The notes beneath the pieces are model-generated. The model worked only from the letters and a program-made list of their open reading frames with translations, had not been told where the DNA came from and did not search any database. Below, piece by piece: positions 1-14,292 of a DNA stretch of 64,000 nucleotides. The stretch is from positions 4,159 through 68,158 of the forward strand of contig NW_001799012.1 in assembly GCF_000165425.1 (NCBI RefSeq), written 5' to 3'. Position 1 is the first letter of the stretch, and every line of letters begins with the position of its first letter. Position numbers and translations under genes: made by a program. Source of the stretch: Paramecium tetraurelia (taxonomy: Eukaryota; Ciliophora; Oligohymenophorea; Peniculida; Parameciidae).

Positions 1-1636
1 GCTATTGAGATAATAGAGAAAGTTTTAAAGTTAGAGCCCTGCAATGTTGAATCATTGCTTATGAAAGGAAATTATTTACAAATACAAAGCAATTATGAAC
101 AAGCAATTGTAAACTACAAATCAGTATTGTAAGCTGAAGGAGATAATATTACTGCTTTATTTTAATTAGGTAATCAAAGAAATCTTAGTATTAGGTATTT
201 GCTTAAAATAGATTAAAAATTATTCTGAAGCCATAATTTATTTCAACCATAGCCTAAGAATAAATCCAAATAATCTGTCTATATTATATGAAAAGAGTAA
301 AGCAGTTAATAATTTTAGGTGAGAGTTTACGACTTCTTAGATAATATTCTAAGGCTGTTGAATGTTTGCAACAAATATTTGATATAGATCCAAACCATAT
401 TGAATCTATGATTTCGAAATGTAAAATCATAGAAAAATAGATTATAAGGTGACTGCCTAAAAGGTTTAAAGGAGTTTGAGAGTGCAGCAAGACTCATTGA
501 AAAAGTAGTAAATATGATTCCCTTGAATATCGAACTCCTATTATCAAGAGGTTTATAAATACTTTACAATTAGTTGAATGTTTAAAATAATTGGGCAGAT
601 ATCAAAATGCTATTCAAGAATTGAATCGAATTATAATTATTGATCCTTTATCACTTTCATCATTACTTTTAAAAGGTCAAAATTATATTAATTGAAGGGG
701 GCTGTTTATCGTTAATGGGATAATATGAAGAGTCTATTTAATGGCTAGATAGAGTTTTAAAAATCGATTAAAATAATGTTGAAGCCCTAGCAACTAAAGG
801 TAAGCTTTTGTTGTGAAAATAAAGGAATGTCTTTAACTATGATGGGAAGATATTAGGAGGCTATCGAATGGCTTGATAAAGCATTGGCTATAGATCCTTA
901 ACATTTATACTCATTGTCAGATAAAGGTGTTGATTATTTATATAAAAGGTGGTTGTTTAGCAAATTTGAATTTACCTTAGTAGGCTATCGAATATTTCAA
1001 TTAAGCATTAAAAGTTGATTAAAAACACTTATATTCTTTATCATAAAAGGGTAACCAACTATTCAATTATTTAGGTATGTGTTTAATAATGATGGGATAA
1101 TATCATGAAGCAATTGAATGGTTAGATAAATCTTTGAGGATTGATCCAAAGCACTTTTATTCTCTATCTAGTTTAGGTTACAATATTTTATGTATTCAAA
1201 GGAGGATGCTTAGCAATTTTGAACTAATTTTAAGAAGCCAATATATGGTTCAATAAAGCCTTGTCTATAAATGAGTTCGATGTTTATTGCTTATCTTAAA
1301 AGGGTATTTATTGGGATTCTACTTATTAATTAGCCTATTGTCTATCAATGATGGGACAATCTTAATTGTCTATCAAATTATTTAACAAGGCCTTAGCCAT
1401 CAATCCTAATCATATCTATTCTTTATCTGCAAAGGGTAAAAAAAATAATAATTTTAGCTCATTGCTTAAGTCTTAATGGAGAATACTCTCAAGCTCTAAA
1501 ATGTTTGGAGGAAGTGCTCAGATTAGAACCAAACCATGAACCATCATTAAGATTAAAAGGTTTAATTAATTAAATAATTTAAGTGAATTGCTTAACATTA
1601 TAATCAAACTAGGATGGAACAATTTAGCATAAATGA
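1..1636 (+). CDS. TPR-repeat protein, 5'-truncated by the window edge
   Basis: The left edge cuts the gene; the 3' end is TGA at 1634-1636. The translation is a chain of 34-residue TPR units of the form xxLxxLGxYQEAIEWLDKALxIDPxHLYSLSxKG, giving about ten helix-turn-helix repeats expected to form a protein-binding superhelix. A short GT..AG intron sits after the final Lys-Gly of nearly every repeat, at the same codon and phase; examples are near 170, 540, 800, 930 and 1050. Some of these introns end in AAG rather than TAG (near 950 and 1205). Without them the frame breaks at TGA in almost every unit, so the intron model is well supported. No catalytic domain is visible. The partner and cellular role are unknown; TPR proteins of this kind are very numerous in Paramecium. 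Confidence 0.8.
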
Positions 1637-2312
1637 ATTTAATATAAATTATGAAAGATATATTAAATAGATATAATTATTTCTCAATGGTGAATATTTT
1701 AGAATGGTTTTTGGGTGAAATTAATGTAGTTATTAGTAGATGACATCTCAAAAACTGAATTTTTGATAATAAAGAGGTATCCTTATACACATTAATTTCA
1801 TTTTAATGTCTACTCTTACCTTTTTCTTAAATGCTTTAAATTTTTATACTCATTTAATAAATTAATCAATTAAGTAATAAATATGAGCCAAGTGAGGAAA
1901 AAGATAAAATTTAAATGTGATGGATAATAAAAATCATTTCCATTTATTTGTAACGATCAAAAACCCAAAATCTACTTTTTTTGTAAATTTGAATGCAATA
2001 TTTAAGAGATTATCCCCTATAGCCAAATTAGTTCATAACTTGATTAATCCAGTTTCCTTTAGAATAATATACGGTTTTGGTTCTTTCCAAATTCATTCTT
2101 ATAGATTGTAGATAATCTACTTATTCTAAAACAAATCTATGTACCAACTTCCATTTGAGCTTCATTTATTTATCTTTCCATCGGTATTTAATAATCAAGA
2201 ACGATAACTATTTTGCATCCTTTTTTGATGGCGAAAAGTTAGGTAATGATTTAATAGATTCTTCATTTGTAAAACATTATTGATTTGATTATGTATTTTA
2301 ATAATAATAAAA
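1637..2312. other. Intergenic; weak ORFs only
   Basis: No recognised gene. On the plus strand an ATG at 1917 opens a 103-codon frame to TGA at 2226-2228. On the minus strand short open stretches also exist. With only one stop codon in this code, frames of 60-100 codons occur by chance, so I do not call a gene. Confidence 0.4.
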
Positions 2313-5300
2313 ATGATTTTCTTTTATTTTATCTTTGCTTTTCAAGGTCTTTCGTGTATAGAAAAGGAATAGAAAAACATTCATTTGTATCCAACTAATG
2401 GAGAGTACATAGAATATCCTATGAGTAATTTATTTGAGGGAGAAAATCTTTTATATCATTATAATCCAATTATACCAAATGTATAGATAGCAAATGCTTT
2501 CACTGAAATAACTCAAATAGAGGGATAAGGTATATATTAAAGTTATCATATTAGAATTTATATCAATATCATCCAATTAAACTCATTTTGCTACAATAAC
2601 TAACCAAAATCAAATAATATTATATGAATGGTAAAATTTTATCATTTAATAGTATGGATAGATAGTAAATATTGAAAGAAAATATAAATGTTATAATATT
2701 ATTTTGTTGGCTGATATCGATATTTTGCTTGATTGTTATACTGATGAACATTTTCATTTATTAAAACTAATCAATACTAGTTTTGATATAGTTTATTCAT
2801 TCGAAGCAAAATAACCATAATCAACTGACATCAAAGGTATTTATAATGAACCAACCTCCTTCCTTATTTATGCCTAATATTACAAAAATTTGTCTATTCT
2901 TACATTATTCTCATCTCAGTTTAACAATTTAACATCTTACTAAAATTAATTTATCCAATTAGGTATACCTTAAAGATCAAACCCTTATATATATTTACTA
3001 TTCAAAAAATTCATCTTATAGTTTATCTTCACTTAGAATTATGCTTTTCAAGAAGCATAACACTATGCTATCAATGGTTTAGCTGATACTTTTTAAGTTT
3101 ATTACAACTACTAAGCTTTTTCTTAATGTGATTAGCTATTGATCTAATCTTAAAGTGGTTATTAATAGTTTATTGAAGGATGTTAGAACTAATTAATTAA
3201 GTATGATTATGGATATATTGATCCTAAGCAATAAGTGATTTAGCAATATTTTAATAATGAAATCCTCTTGATTTAATAATAAAACTATCTAACATTGTAT
3301 TAAACAGGGAATTTCTGGAAATCAATTGGGTTTACTGAGATCAACAGTAACTCTTAAATATTTTTTAATCCTTACAATTGCTATCTATTTATATTTAACA
3401 AATTAATTACTGTTTATTAACTAGCGATACCCTATCTATCAATCAATTTAACAGAATAATAAGCTTCAAAAAAAAATTACAATATTACAATTTATTCTCA
3501 ACCTCAAAAACTAACTTTAAAAGGGCATTGTAGAATTTTTATGTCTATTACAATTTTAGATTAGAATGATGCATCAATTTATGTAATATACAAATAATAG
3601 TTTTCTCAGTATAAAGCTATTACAAATGAGTATTCCTATTAATAAGGTTTTACAGGCTATTCAGGAAAATTACTATAATATGTTGCAAACTTGAATGATC
3701 AATATTTTGGATCATTTATATAATCAACATTTTAAGAATTTTTCAAATTAGAAGAGCAATATTATTTAGCCTAATTTTTAATATTAGCAAATTATACAGC
3801 ATATCAAAGTTCTAAAAAAATAAGCTACTTTATCGGAGTTACAAACAAATCAATACAAATCTTTACACAGCTAAACTTAAAAGAATTTAATTATCTGATG
3901 CAGTTTATTAATATTACTATTTAGGCTCAGTCATTATAAGTTGCTTATGATATATATGGGACATTAATTATAGGATTAAAAGACAGTGATAAAATCTACA
4001 TTTACTAAATACCGGTTTCTTTCAATGGTTCCAATTTTACCTCACATTATAAATTTAAATAAAAGTTTTCTGAATTTTTAGTGACATATAATAATTTAAT
4101 AACACTGTTTTACAACGGAGAAATTTAAATAATGTCTTTGAATTTTACTGACTTAGTAATTGTTAACTAGAATTTGATTCAATAATTATTTAAATTAGAT
4201 GATTTACATTTCAATCCTATTTAAATAGCTGTAAATGTTTAATCATTATCCTCATGCTTATTTATCAATAATGTTAATAATGTCATAATTATCTTAATTG
4301 GTTAAAATAATCATCTGGCACCAATTTCAATTATCGATGTTAAATTCAATATTAAATCAATAAATATTGTCAATCAACAATTAGTGTTGTCTTATTATTG
4401 TAATAAAGGGAATTACCTTTGTTTCTAAGTTTGGAGTATTCAAAATTTTAAATCGCCATTTTTTGTAAGAAATATGATGAGTTTGCATTACAATAATTAA
4501 GTGTAAATACTATCAGATAACTTGTTTTTTTATGTTTAATTTAAAAATTACACTGTGTTTGTTTACAATCCATAATATCCGGAGCATATGAATTTATATT
4601 AATAACTAAATTTATCATCGTAATTGATATGTACAACTGAAATAGAATATTCAGGTTAAATCGGAGTTTCAATGTTTTATGAAAATAAGTTCGATATCTT
4701 ATCAGCTAAAGTTTTTATCTAGTTTTCTGTTAATTAATCTCTAAACTTTCAACGCACCTACCCATCGATCATTTATAATTATAGTATTACTTCTCCATTA
4801 AATTAAAGTGCTATTTAATATACTCCCAATTAAAGCTTGACTTACTTCTCGAATTTCACCTATTTCTAACCATATGCTTCTAAAAACATAAATTTGGAAT
4901 TAAAAGAGTTAAACCTAATAGATCGAACCTTCACAATACCTATGAATATAATAATTGATAGATAGGTAAGTATTTGTAATCTTCCTAATAGTTAAAATAA
5001 TACTTCTAGTGATTAATACTTTTCAAATCATATTTGCAATTTAACAAATTTTGGTTACTATAATACACTTTCTTATTAAAACTTTACATAAGTAACTGCA
5101 ATAAATAATTAATTTTTTGTTTTGTAGGATCACAATTAAATCAAAATAATTAATTCTAAAAATGAACACCTTTCAGATTACGATTATTCTAATTTGAATT
5201 TTAGTGGTTGCTTGAAATCAACATCTTTTAATTTAACCTTATCATCTATATGTCAAAATAAAACTGCACAATATTGGCTTAGGATTACTTTTGATTCTTT

Positions 5301-6270
5301 TGGAAATGTTATAGCTTAAAACATTACTTTAATTTCTATGAGATTCACTAATATATCTAAGATTAGTAATATAGGCAACTTAAATTTTATTTTAGGCTCT
5401 TAGAATGAATTCAATACCTATGTCTATTTATTCACTTCGTAAAATAGTAGCATGAATAAACTGAATAAAGCTTGCTCAGATTTTTCAGTTGCTCTCTATA
5501 ATTCTAATTTAGATAGATATTACTTATGCACGATAGAGTTTAATGTAGCCAATTGTTACCAGTTTTCTATTGTAAATAACTCAATTCAAACGTGGAAGTC
5601 TTATAACTTAATAGTGCAATCTTTCTGTGTTTAAATTTTGATATTGTAAATAATTGACCATTAAATACTCGTGTTTATTACTGGTAGAGAAGGTGTTGGG
5701 TAATTTAATTTGATAAACGGTAACTAAGATAATATGGTTTAAAACTTTGGCATATTTATCCCTTCTTATGGCGATTTGTTGCCGATTCCCAGCGCTGTGT
5801 TCTCAAATGGTTTTTTACTTCAATAATTTCAATATGAAGATACATATATTATAGGAGTTTACTAAATTAATCAATTCATCTATGACAGCTTGAATGAACC
5901 TATTTTGATGTTTGGATCATTAAATTCTACATCTATTGAATATGCTTTAATCACTAATGGAGAAGATGATAATGCTACATGTCTTACATTTAAAGATGGG
6001 TAAGCTATATCTTATCCTATTAATACCTAAACATTAAAATGCCATTTTAAGAAACATAGTAACACAGTTATCATGAATATTTCATGCATGAATGCATTTT
6101 CAAATGGAATTTATGAGTTAACATTAAACCTTCCAGATTTAAATATTCATAAAAGTGCATGGATTTACTCATTAATAGCTATAATTACAGCTTAATTAAT
6201 AGCTTTTTACATTTTAGTCAAATATAGAATGAAAAATCATAGTTATGTAAATACGGAAATAGAAATTTGA
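2313..6270 (+). CDS. Large single-pass membrane glycoprotein, unknown family
   Basis: The protein is 1310 residues after removing one 25-nt intron at 2530-2554; the remaining length is a multiple of three. It begins with a signal peptide (MIFFYFIFAFQGLSC). A long extracellular part follows, rich in Asn, Gln, Tyr and aromatic beta-strand-like segments, with many NxS/NxT glycosylation sites. A single membrane segment near the C-terminus (WIYSLIAIITAQLIAFYILV) is followed by a short basic tail (KYRMKNHS). This is type I topology. The alternation of hydrophobic strands resembles a beta-propeller or other all-beta ectodomain, but no family motif is clear. It lies next to the PSA surface-antigen gene on the same strand, so a cell-surface role is a reasonable inference. 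Start chosen: first ATG giving the signal peptide. Confidence 0.8.
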
Positions 6271-6740
6271 AAGTACAATTGATATTTCATTTTTAATAAA
6301 AAATATGATTTCTTATCAAATTCAAATATTATAAGACAATATTTGTAGCCTCAGTGATTAAAACAAACTATTCTTTATAAAATTGAACTTCTTATAATTG
6401 ATAATTAAATATTATATTATATAATAAATCTTCATCATTTAAATGATAATAAATTCATATACTTGATGTTCTCTGAGTATTATTACATAATTTGTTGACA
6501 ATGAGGTAAAAAAAGCAATAAAATAAGAAATATCATATGCAGTAGGAAAGTATAAAAGATTATATGTTTATTCACAAAACAAAATGTTTATTATTAAATA
6601 AATTAAAAATAAGAAATATTAACAATTTATAAATCGCAAACAAATTAAGTGAATTGTACTATCCAAATTTAGATGTTTAAAAAATAAATATATCTTTATT
6701 TTTTATTTTAATGATGTATGAATAATAGTAATTATTAAGA
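6271..6740. other. Intergenic, AT-rich, nothing recognised
   Basis: About 470 bases of AT-rich spacer between two same-strand surface-protein genes. It presumably carries the promoter of the PSA gene, but no motif can be named from sequence alone. Confidence 0.5.
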
Positions 6741-9700
6741 ATGAATAAACTATTGATATTTGTAAGTGTTTTATTGTTTATAAATTGTGAAACAATAAGG
6801 GTATTTCAGCCTTGTAAATGTATATAAATGCTCACTTAGGTTGATTGTTCTAAAAAGGAAGATTGCATATGGGATAAATAAAAAAATGAATGTATTGATT
6901 ACACAATAGAAATGAAGATATAGCATTTTACAAATCATGCTACATATTGCAATCAACATACAAGCAAAGAAATTTGTGTTTCAATTTACTAGTGCTCTTG
7001 GGATGATGAACTATGTACTCATTTCACAGGATGTACAGCCTTTGTTTATGATACACATGAAAAATGTAAAGCAATTTCACATCGATGCATATCAGATGGT
7101 TTGCACTGTGTCGAATTAGGTGATTGTAATAGTTACTTGAGTTCTATATCATGTATCTATAATTCAGTAGGTTAATATTGTTATTGGAATGCCACTTAGT
7201 CAAAATGCTAAGATGTAGATGAATGTTCAAAATTGCCATAAACATTTGCCTCTGATTCTTAATGCAGGTCTCAATTTTCAACATGTACAGCTTAGATTGG
7301 AGGAGGATGTATTGAAGAAGGGAATAATTGTTAGGCTTAAGATGATGAAATAAACTGTGTATATAATCAAAAAAATAAACAAATTTGTTTTTGGTTGGAT
7401 GGAAAATGTTTTGATAAAATATGCGAAAATGCTCCATTGAATTTAACAACAGATAAGGAATGTTAAGATTTCCTTCCTTCTTGTACAACTAAATAGGATG
7501 GTGGATGCATAACTAGGTTATTGTGTTCAACAAATTAAACAAAAGAAGCTTGTAACAAAGATGCTGTAGGAAATGATTGTTATTGGACAGGTAATAAATG
7601 CGTAGATAAGACATGTGAGAATGCTTTGAAAAATTATAAAACAAATGAAGAATGTCAAGTATACTTAAATAATTGTATAACAAATGGATAAGGTTGTGTA
7701 TTAAATACCAGTTGTGGAGCAGCAATAATTGAAGAAGCATGTGATAAAACTATTAATGGTAAATTATGTCATTGGGATGGATCTACTTGCTTGCCTAAGA
7801 CATGTAAAAATGCAGGTCCATCCTATATTGGACATGTTGAATGTTCAAAGTATATGGAGACTTGTACTGCATCTACAGATGAGATTACAGGATGCACAGA
7901 TAGAACGTGTGATAATGCTCCAGTATAGTTTAATACGTACACTTAATGTTTGAAATATTTATAAAATGGAAATTGTATTCCTAAAAATGGAGGAGGGTGC
8001 ATAGTAAATACAAATTGCGAGAACATTAATATGAAAGAAGGTTGTGTCAGGGATGCAAATAATTAAGAATGCTTTTGGTGGAAGGACAAATGTTAATTGA
8101 AAATATGTGAAAATGCTCCTATAGAATTGAATACTCACGAATAATGTAAGGAATTTATGCAAACTTGTACCATAGGATCAGATTAGAGATGTGTATCTCT
8201 GACTTGTGAAAATGTACAGGAGAGATCTAATTGTAACTATGATTTGCATAATAAACTATGTGTTTTTAATGAAGGGTGCTTTAAGAAATTCTGTGCTTTA
8301 GCTCCAAAGAATTTACTAAACTTTAATCAATGCTAATCTTATTTGTCATCGTGTACTGTAGATAATTCTGGGTCTGGTTGCATGGAGTTGCCGATTACAT
8401 GCAACGCCATAACTAGAAGGGAAGGATGTTATTTAACTTCTGGATAATAAGAATGCGGTTGGTATAACGGAGAATGCATTGATAAATCTTGCTAAACAGC
8501 TCCTCCATATTTAAGCTCAACATTTGAATGTAATAATTATATGGTTGGATGTGTTGTTAAGAATGATAGAGCTGGATGTATGAAACCACCGAATTCATGT
8601 TAATAACGAGAGCTTTCATAAAACTGTGAATATGAATAACCATAAGGACTTAAACATAAATGCTTTTGGGGTTAGGATTAATATTTAAATGGGATTTGTC
8701 TTGATATAAAATGTGAAAATGTACACCTTTCTTTAGGGTTTCAGATCTCTTAAGATGCATGTTGGAATTTTTTTGGATTAAAATGCATTTTAGATTATTC
8801 TACATATAAGTGCATAATAAGACCGAATTCTTGTCTTGAATTAGGGTTTTAAGCTTGTACTTGGAGTGGAGTGTTAGAAGATGGTAGAAATTGTTATTGG
8901 GATATAGAATCTAGTTCTTGTAGATCCTATTAATGTTCCAGTATTAGTATTTAAATATATTCTCACGATTTGTGCAATTAGATTATGTAATAATGTACTG
9001 TTAACTATTATGAATATGGTTGCACAGATCTATTAGAGTGTTCTTAGTATGGAAATCGAAATCAATGTGTTTTGTCTAAGGATCACATTAGGTGTGTTTG
9101 GGTTGATTCGAAGTGTATTGACATACCTTGTGAATAAGATACTGAATCTTGGGATTTTTAATAATGCTAAAATATTTCTAAGAATTGTGTTCCAACATCT
9201 AAGAAATGCTATATAAAGAAATCAAGATGTGAAGATATTAAATAGAAGAATTAATGTGAGTAAGCAACGATTGATTGGAGAAAGTATTGTATCTGGAATG
9301 GCACGAGTTGTGAAAGCTCGAATTTTCATGTATTTCCATTTGACTGTTCTCTAATTAGAACTGATGGATTAACTTAAGGATATTGCTAATCTATAAATTA
9401 AGTTTGTTCAGTAAATAAATAAGGTACTTCTTGTATTTAGAGTGATTATTGCTACAATTATACAGAAGATTAATGTTTTTGGGGGCTGGATGGAGAATGT
9501 ATTTGGTATCAGAATTTATGTAGGCAAAATATATATTGTGAATATGCTAAACCACCTTATACTTACGATACATGTAGAGTTTTCAATTATAATTGCACTG
9601 TAAAGATTGATGGATCTGGATGTGTTGAAACTGTTTATAATTGCTAAAACACACCTTTTGAGAATTGTACAAATTCATTATCAGCTATTTGTTATAAAAA

Positions 9701-12700
9701 ATATTATGAAAATGTCTGTATAAATGCTTGGTAACAGCCATTATAATCTGCTGAGTGTACTTCAGTCTAAGGAAAAGGATTAACTTTTGCTTACTGTTTA
9801 AAGATAAGTTAAGGGTAATGTTCAGTTAATACATCTGAAACAAGTTGTATAACAATGAGAGGGTAGTGTTAGGAATATAGCTAAGAGGAGTGTGTATCAA
9901 CTAATTATCAAAAGTGCATTTATTCAGAGACATTACTATAATGTATTCCATTTTATATTGGAATTAACTCTTGCTCAGAAATAAAATTATATCAGCTAGA
10001 AGTTATATCAGATTTATTATGTAGAGAATTTCATGACTCATGCAGAGCACTTTGTGATGGATCTGGATGTTATTCAAATTATATACTTGATTGTGATAAG
10101 GCAATCTTACCATTTACATATTATAATTGCTTTGTATTTTCTCAATTCTGTTCAGTTAATGTTGCAAAGACCTAATGCATTCCTGCAAAAAACACATGCA
10201 CTGAATATTCATTGATTGATTGTGTTCATGCAATTGATGAAGGTGAATGCATGGTAGTTGGAGAGTCTTGTGTCTAAAAGGGGTGTGATTATGTTTCAAA
10301 TAGAATTAATACTCCTTAGGATTGCTACTAGATTTCAGCAAATTGTGGTTACAGAGATGATGGATGCTAGAAAAAACGAGAATGTAGCTAATATTTATTG
10401 AAAAAATCTTGCATTATAAATTAATAAGATTAAGACTGTTTGTGGAATCCAAATACAGCAAAATGCGTAAATAAGTCATGTGAAAATGCTGAGGCTTCAG
10501 AATATTTTGATAGTCATGAGGAATGTATTTAAGTTGGAAGATGCACTGTGAAGGCATCCAACGATGTTACAGTTGGTTAAGGATGTATTTCATGGGGACC
10601 TTGTAGATCATATGTAATTTAAGAATAATGTGTACGGAATTTATTAAATGAAGATTGCATTTGGAATACTAATGTAATTCCCGCAAAATGCAGTGATAAG
10701 TCTTGCGAGACAGCCGAACTATTCAGAGATGATCATGTAGAGTGTTAGTTATATTTAAACAAATGTACTGTAAGAGTCATAGAAATAGATGGAATATATG
10801 TAAGTTAAGGTTGTATTTCCCTTAAACTTAGTTGTAATTAATATACTCATTAAAACTAGTGTATTATTGATGCATCTGGTAATATTTGTGGTTGGAATGG
10901 TAATTCATGTGAAAATCAAAGTTGCAAAACTGTACCAACTTACTTAATCACTCCTCAATTGTGTTAATAGTATTTTGAGAATTGTACAATCAATTCTACT
11001 GATTCTGGATGCACTTAAACCCCAGATACCTGTGAAGAGATGACTCAAAACTAATGTTATTATGGGGCTATTAACATCTAATAGCAAGAATGCCTTTGGG
11101 ATCAAAGTTAAATGAAATGCATTCTTAAAACATGTGAATTAATACCGATTTCATATTCAGAGTATGAATGTTCAAGTTTTCTAAATTATTGTACAATGAG
11201 TGCATAAAGATGTAGAAATGCAATTTGTGAGGACTTTTCATTAGCATTAGATGAACAATGCAGTAATATCATGTCAACTTGTACTACCAATGGGGTTTAC
11301 TGTGTCAAAAGGGGTTCTTGTCTATAAGCATAATCAGAAGCAGGTTGTGTGACTGATGTTCAGGGGAGAGAATGTGCATGGATAAATACATAATCCCATT
11401 GCATAATCAAAAGTTGTGAAACAGCTCCATTAGATTTCAATACTGAATAATTATGTTAAGGGTATTTTAAACCCAAAGAAGGGTCTTGCACAACTACTAA
11501 ATCTGGAGGTTGTGTTCTCAAAGGCACTTGTTTTGATGCTAACATATAGGCTGCATGTACAACCAGTAACATTGGAGAGCTCTGTGTTTGGGATGAAATC
11601 TTAAATATATGTAGAATCAAATAATGTTAAGACTATCTTGGTTCTACACATAAAGAATGTCAGAGTAAAAGACAATAATGTACTGTGGGATTAGGTTCAA
11701 GATGTGTAAATATTAGTACTTGTTAAGATACCAAATTCAAAGCGGCTTGCATCGAAGGTACTGATGGACCTTGTTTATGGATAAGTAGATATAAAAATAA
11801 AGATAATACGCTTGGTGCTTGTTTTCGATATGATTCATGCCAAAGTTTAAAATGGAACTCCCATGCTTTATGCTAAGAGATTTCTGCCAAATGCACAACT
11901 GATGGAGATTAATGTGTGCCAATTACAAATTGCAATCAAACTAATCTAAAGGGATGTGTAATTGGTGTTGATAACAAAGGAATTTAAACCTGTATTGTAA
12001 CTACAGAGTCTTTAGATTCAAAATAGAATATCTGTAAATTATTTAATAAATGTACAGATATTTATTATTTAACTCATGAACAATGTTAACAAGCATCCTC
12101 TCAATGTACCTCTGATTATCAAAACGGCTGCATTTCGTTAAAATCATGCTTTGAATACAAAAATGGATAATGTCATATCAATAATATGGGAATTCTTAAA
12201 GATGGTAAGGGATAAATATTATCAACTGGAATCTGTGTTTGGGATTAGATGCAATAATAATGTCGAGATGAAGACTGCTCTGATCTCCCATTTATAACTC
12301 ATCTTGAATGCTAATCAAGACTGACTTATTGCACCACTAATGGCAAAAAATGCATTCTCAAAGAACAATGTTTATCTTATTTGTCATAGGATGTTTGTTA
12401 GAATGCAGAAGGACTAGACGGTAAGTGTTTTTGGGAAACTGCATATGATAAGACTTTGGAGAAATGTAGAAAAATGGAGTGTGAAGATATCCCAAATGGA
12501 TATATCACTTCATCATGTAGAGTATTAGAAAATTGTATATCAGATGGCCTATAATGCATTAGTAAGGTTAATTGTTCATATTATAAATTTAAATAAAGTT
12601 GTAACTCTTAAGGATAGGATGGAATCTGTGTTTGGATTGAGACAACAGAATAATGTAAATTGATGGAAAATTGTGAATCTGCAAACTAAGACTAAAATGC

Positions 12701-13040
12701 ATGTAAACTAGCTAAAGATAGGTGTTATTGGGAGTCAGCAAAGTCTTTGTGTTAAAGTCATACATGTCAAACTTATTTTGCTTAAGTAGGAAGATGTAAG
12801 AATTTTTATTCATGGGATTATTAAAATATTAATTTATGTCACTATCTTGGAAAAAAGTGTGTTTCCATCAATATTAACACTCTTAAATCTTAGGATTGTT
12901 ACATCAAGACAGCCGAACATTATAGATGGGATCCATATAAAGGCTAATGTACTTCATGTGAAAAATCTGTTAGATTGATAACTGAATTTAGTGATATTCT
13001 TGGCCATCTATTACTAATATTATTCATATTGATCTATTGA
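6741..13040 (+). CDS. PSA-repeat surface antigen (immobilization-antigen-like)
   Basis: An uninterrupted 2099-residue reading frame with no intron. It starts with a signal peptide (MNKLLIFVSVLLFINC). Almost the whole protein consists of cysteine-rich units with the periodic pattern CxW..xCxxKxCxxAPxxxxxxxxCxxxxxxCTxxxxGGC, which is the Paramecium surface antigen (PSA) domain. Such proteins coat the cell and cilia and are the immobilization antigens or their relatives. The C-terminus is a hydrophobic stretch (ILGHLLLILFILIY) right before TGA, typical of a GPI-anchor addition signal. The central repeats are irregular rather than near-identical, unlike the classic highly repetitive central region of some i-antigens. 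Expression of such genes is usually mutually exclusive, but nothing in the flanks shows how this one is controlled. Confidence 0.92.
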
Positions 13041-13332
13041 ATAATTTGCAAATATAAATTAAATCATAAATTTAAACCAATATTTATTAATAGAATGCTT
13101 AGTTAAATATATAATAAATTTTTATATTAAACAATTCTAATTATCTATTATGTGATAATTGTGCATTAAGAGATAATAATAATAATGTAATTGAGATTAA
13201 ATCATATAAATAGCAACCACATATATGATGTTATAAATAGATATTAGAATAAAAATTAAAGGCTTTGGTCTTTAAGGAAATAACTATTATGATTGCTCAT
13301 AAGATAATAATATATTATTTATTTCATGCTAA
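13041..13332. other. Convergent spacer, nothing recognised
   Basis: About 290 AT-rich bases between the stop of the PSA gene and the stop of the minus-strand small Cys-rich gene. Confidence 0.5.
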
Positions 13333-13728
13333 TCAATTATTCCATCTTTTTCGGACTGATTCCATTATATTCTATGTAAATTATTCCAAATTAACGCCTT
13401 CTTACTCTTTTTATTCTGCTGCTTGTAATGCAGCTGATAATGCCATCAAAATCTACGACATGCTCTTATGTTAATACCAAGAGTTGTTTTTCTTTGCCGC
13501 ACCGCATTAAAATGAGGCATCTTTAATAAAATATCCTGAACAGTCTTTTTAGTGATTTTCACAGAAAATATCGCCAAACTCACTGATGAATGATGGTTTT
13601 CCACATTATTTATGATGCCAATTTCTTGGACTCCCAGAATCACATACGCAACCTTTAGGGCATTAAAATATCAAAGGAATAACTATTCCCTTATTAAGAT
13701 TTTCTTTAGGTTAATCTTTAGATAACAT
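13333..13728 (-). CDS. Small Cys-rich protein, paralogue of the gene at 45271-45663
   Basis: A 131-residue intronless frame. The core carries conserved cysteines in the order QCPKGCVCDS .. WHHKQCGKPSF .. GDIFCEN .. CSGYFIKDASFQC .. KNNSWYQ, then a helical C-terminus ending RKRWNN. The spaced Cys and His suggest a small metal-binding fold, perhaps two zinc sites; this is inference. No signal peptide is visible, so it is probably intracellular. The same motif order, and the run GYFIKDASFQC almost unchanged, occurs in the plus-strand gene at 45271-45663. Protein-level conservation across two diverged copies argues strongly that this is a real gene although I do not know the family. Here it lies just downstream of the vWA gene; the other copy lies downstream of a decayed vWA tail. 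Confidence 0.82.
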
Positions 13729-14292
13729 ATATTAAAAATAAATAATCAGAAAGGACAAGGTCAACATATCTATATAATAAAATAATATTCTATTGCTAGT
13801 TTTTAATATCAATGTTTAAAAAATCTATAATTCTTTATATTAAATGGTTTCAGTCGATGGAATGCAAGTAGCAAATATTAGAGTTAACAATAATATCGAA
13901 CTAATATGACCAATGAACATAAATTTAGAATTTAATAAAACAATTCTTGTTTTCTCTCCATTTAATTAAAGTCTATTTACTTTAAAAAAATCATTTTTTT
14001 CTACAAATTCATAAAAATCTATCAAAAGAAATATATTTCAGCAATACTGGGGTGGGCTATGAAATTAAAACCTCCTAAAAGTACATAAATTTATAAACAT
14101 TGATTTTCTATTGTGGCCCTTGTTATATTGATTGATTATCAAGGAGAGTTGAAATATTAATATAGTTCAATTATAATTTCTATTTTGAATGAATACAAAG
14201 TTTGATTCCAAATTATATACATCTTCCTTGAATATAAATTAATTAACACATATTTTATTATTTAATTATAAAAATAATGAATTTAATAAATA
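13729..14292. other. Intergenic, nothing recognised
   Basis: AT-rich spacer of about 560 bases between two minus-strand genes. No open frame worth calling. Confidence 0.45.

Noticed and set aside
284-490. Short standard-code ORFs scattered on both strands (for example here and at 7144-7488, 23788-24165, 51851-52171)
   Set aside because: They are shadows of genes on the opposite strand or in another frame; the TAA/TAG-as-Gln reading explains the same DNA far better.
10033-10215. Separate small ORF inside the PSA gene
   Set aside because: The Cys-rich PSA frame is continuous from 6741 to 13040 and explains the region.
13446-13643. Apparent shared ORF reading FNAVRQRKTTLGIN on the minus strand, also seen near 45490
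   Set aside because: Both are the wrong frame of the paired Cys-rich genes; the Cys-containing frame is the conserved one.
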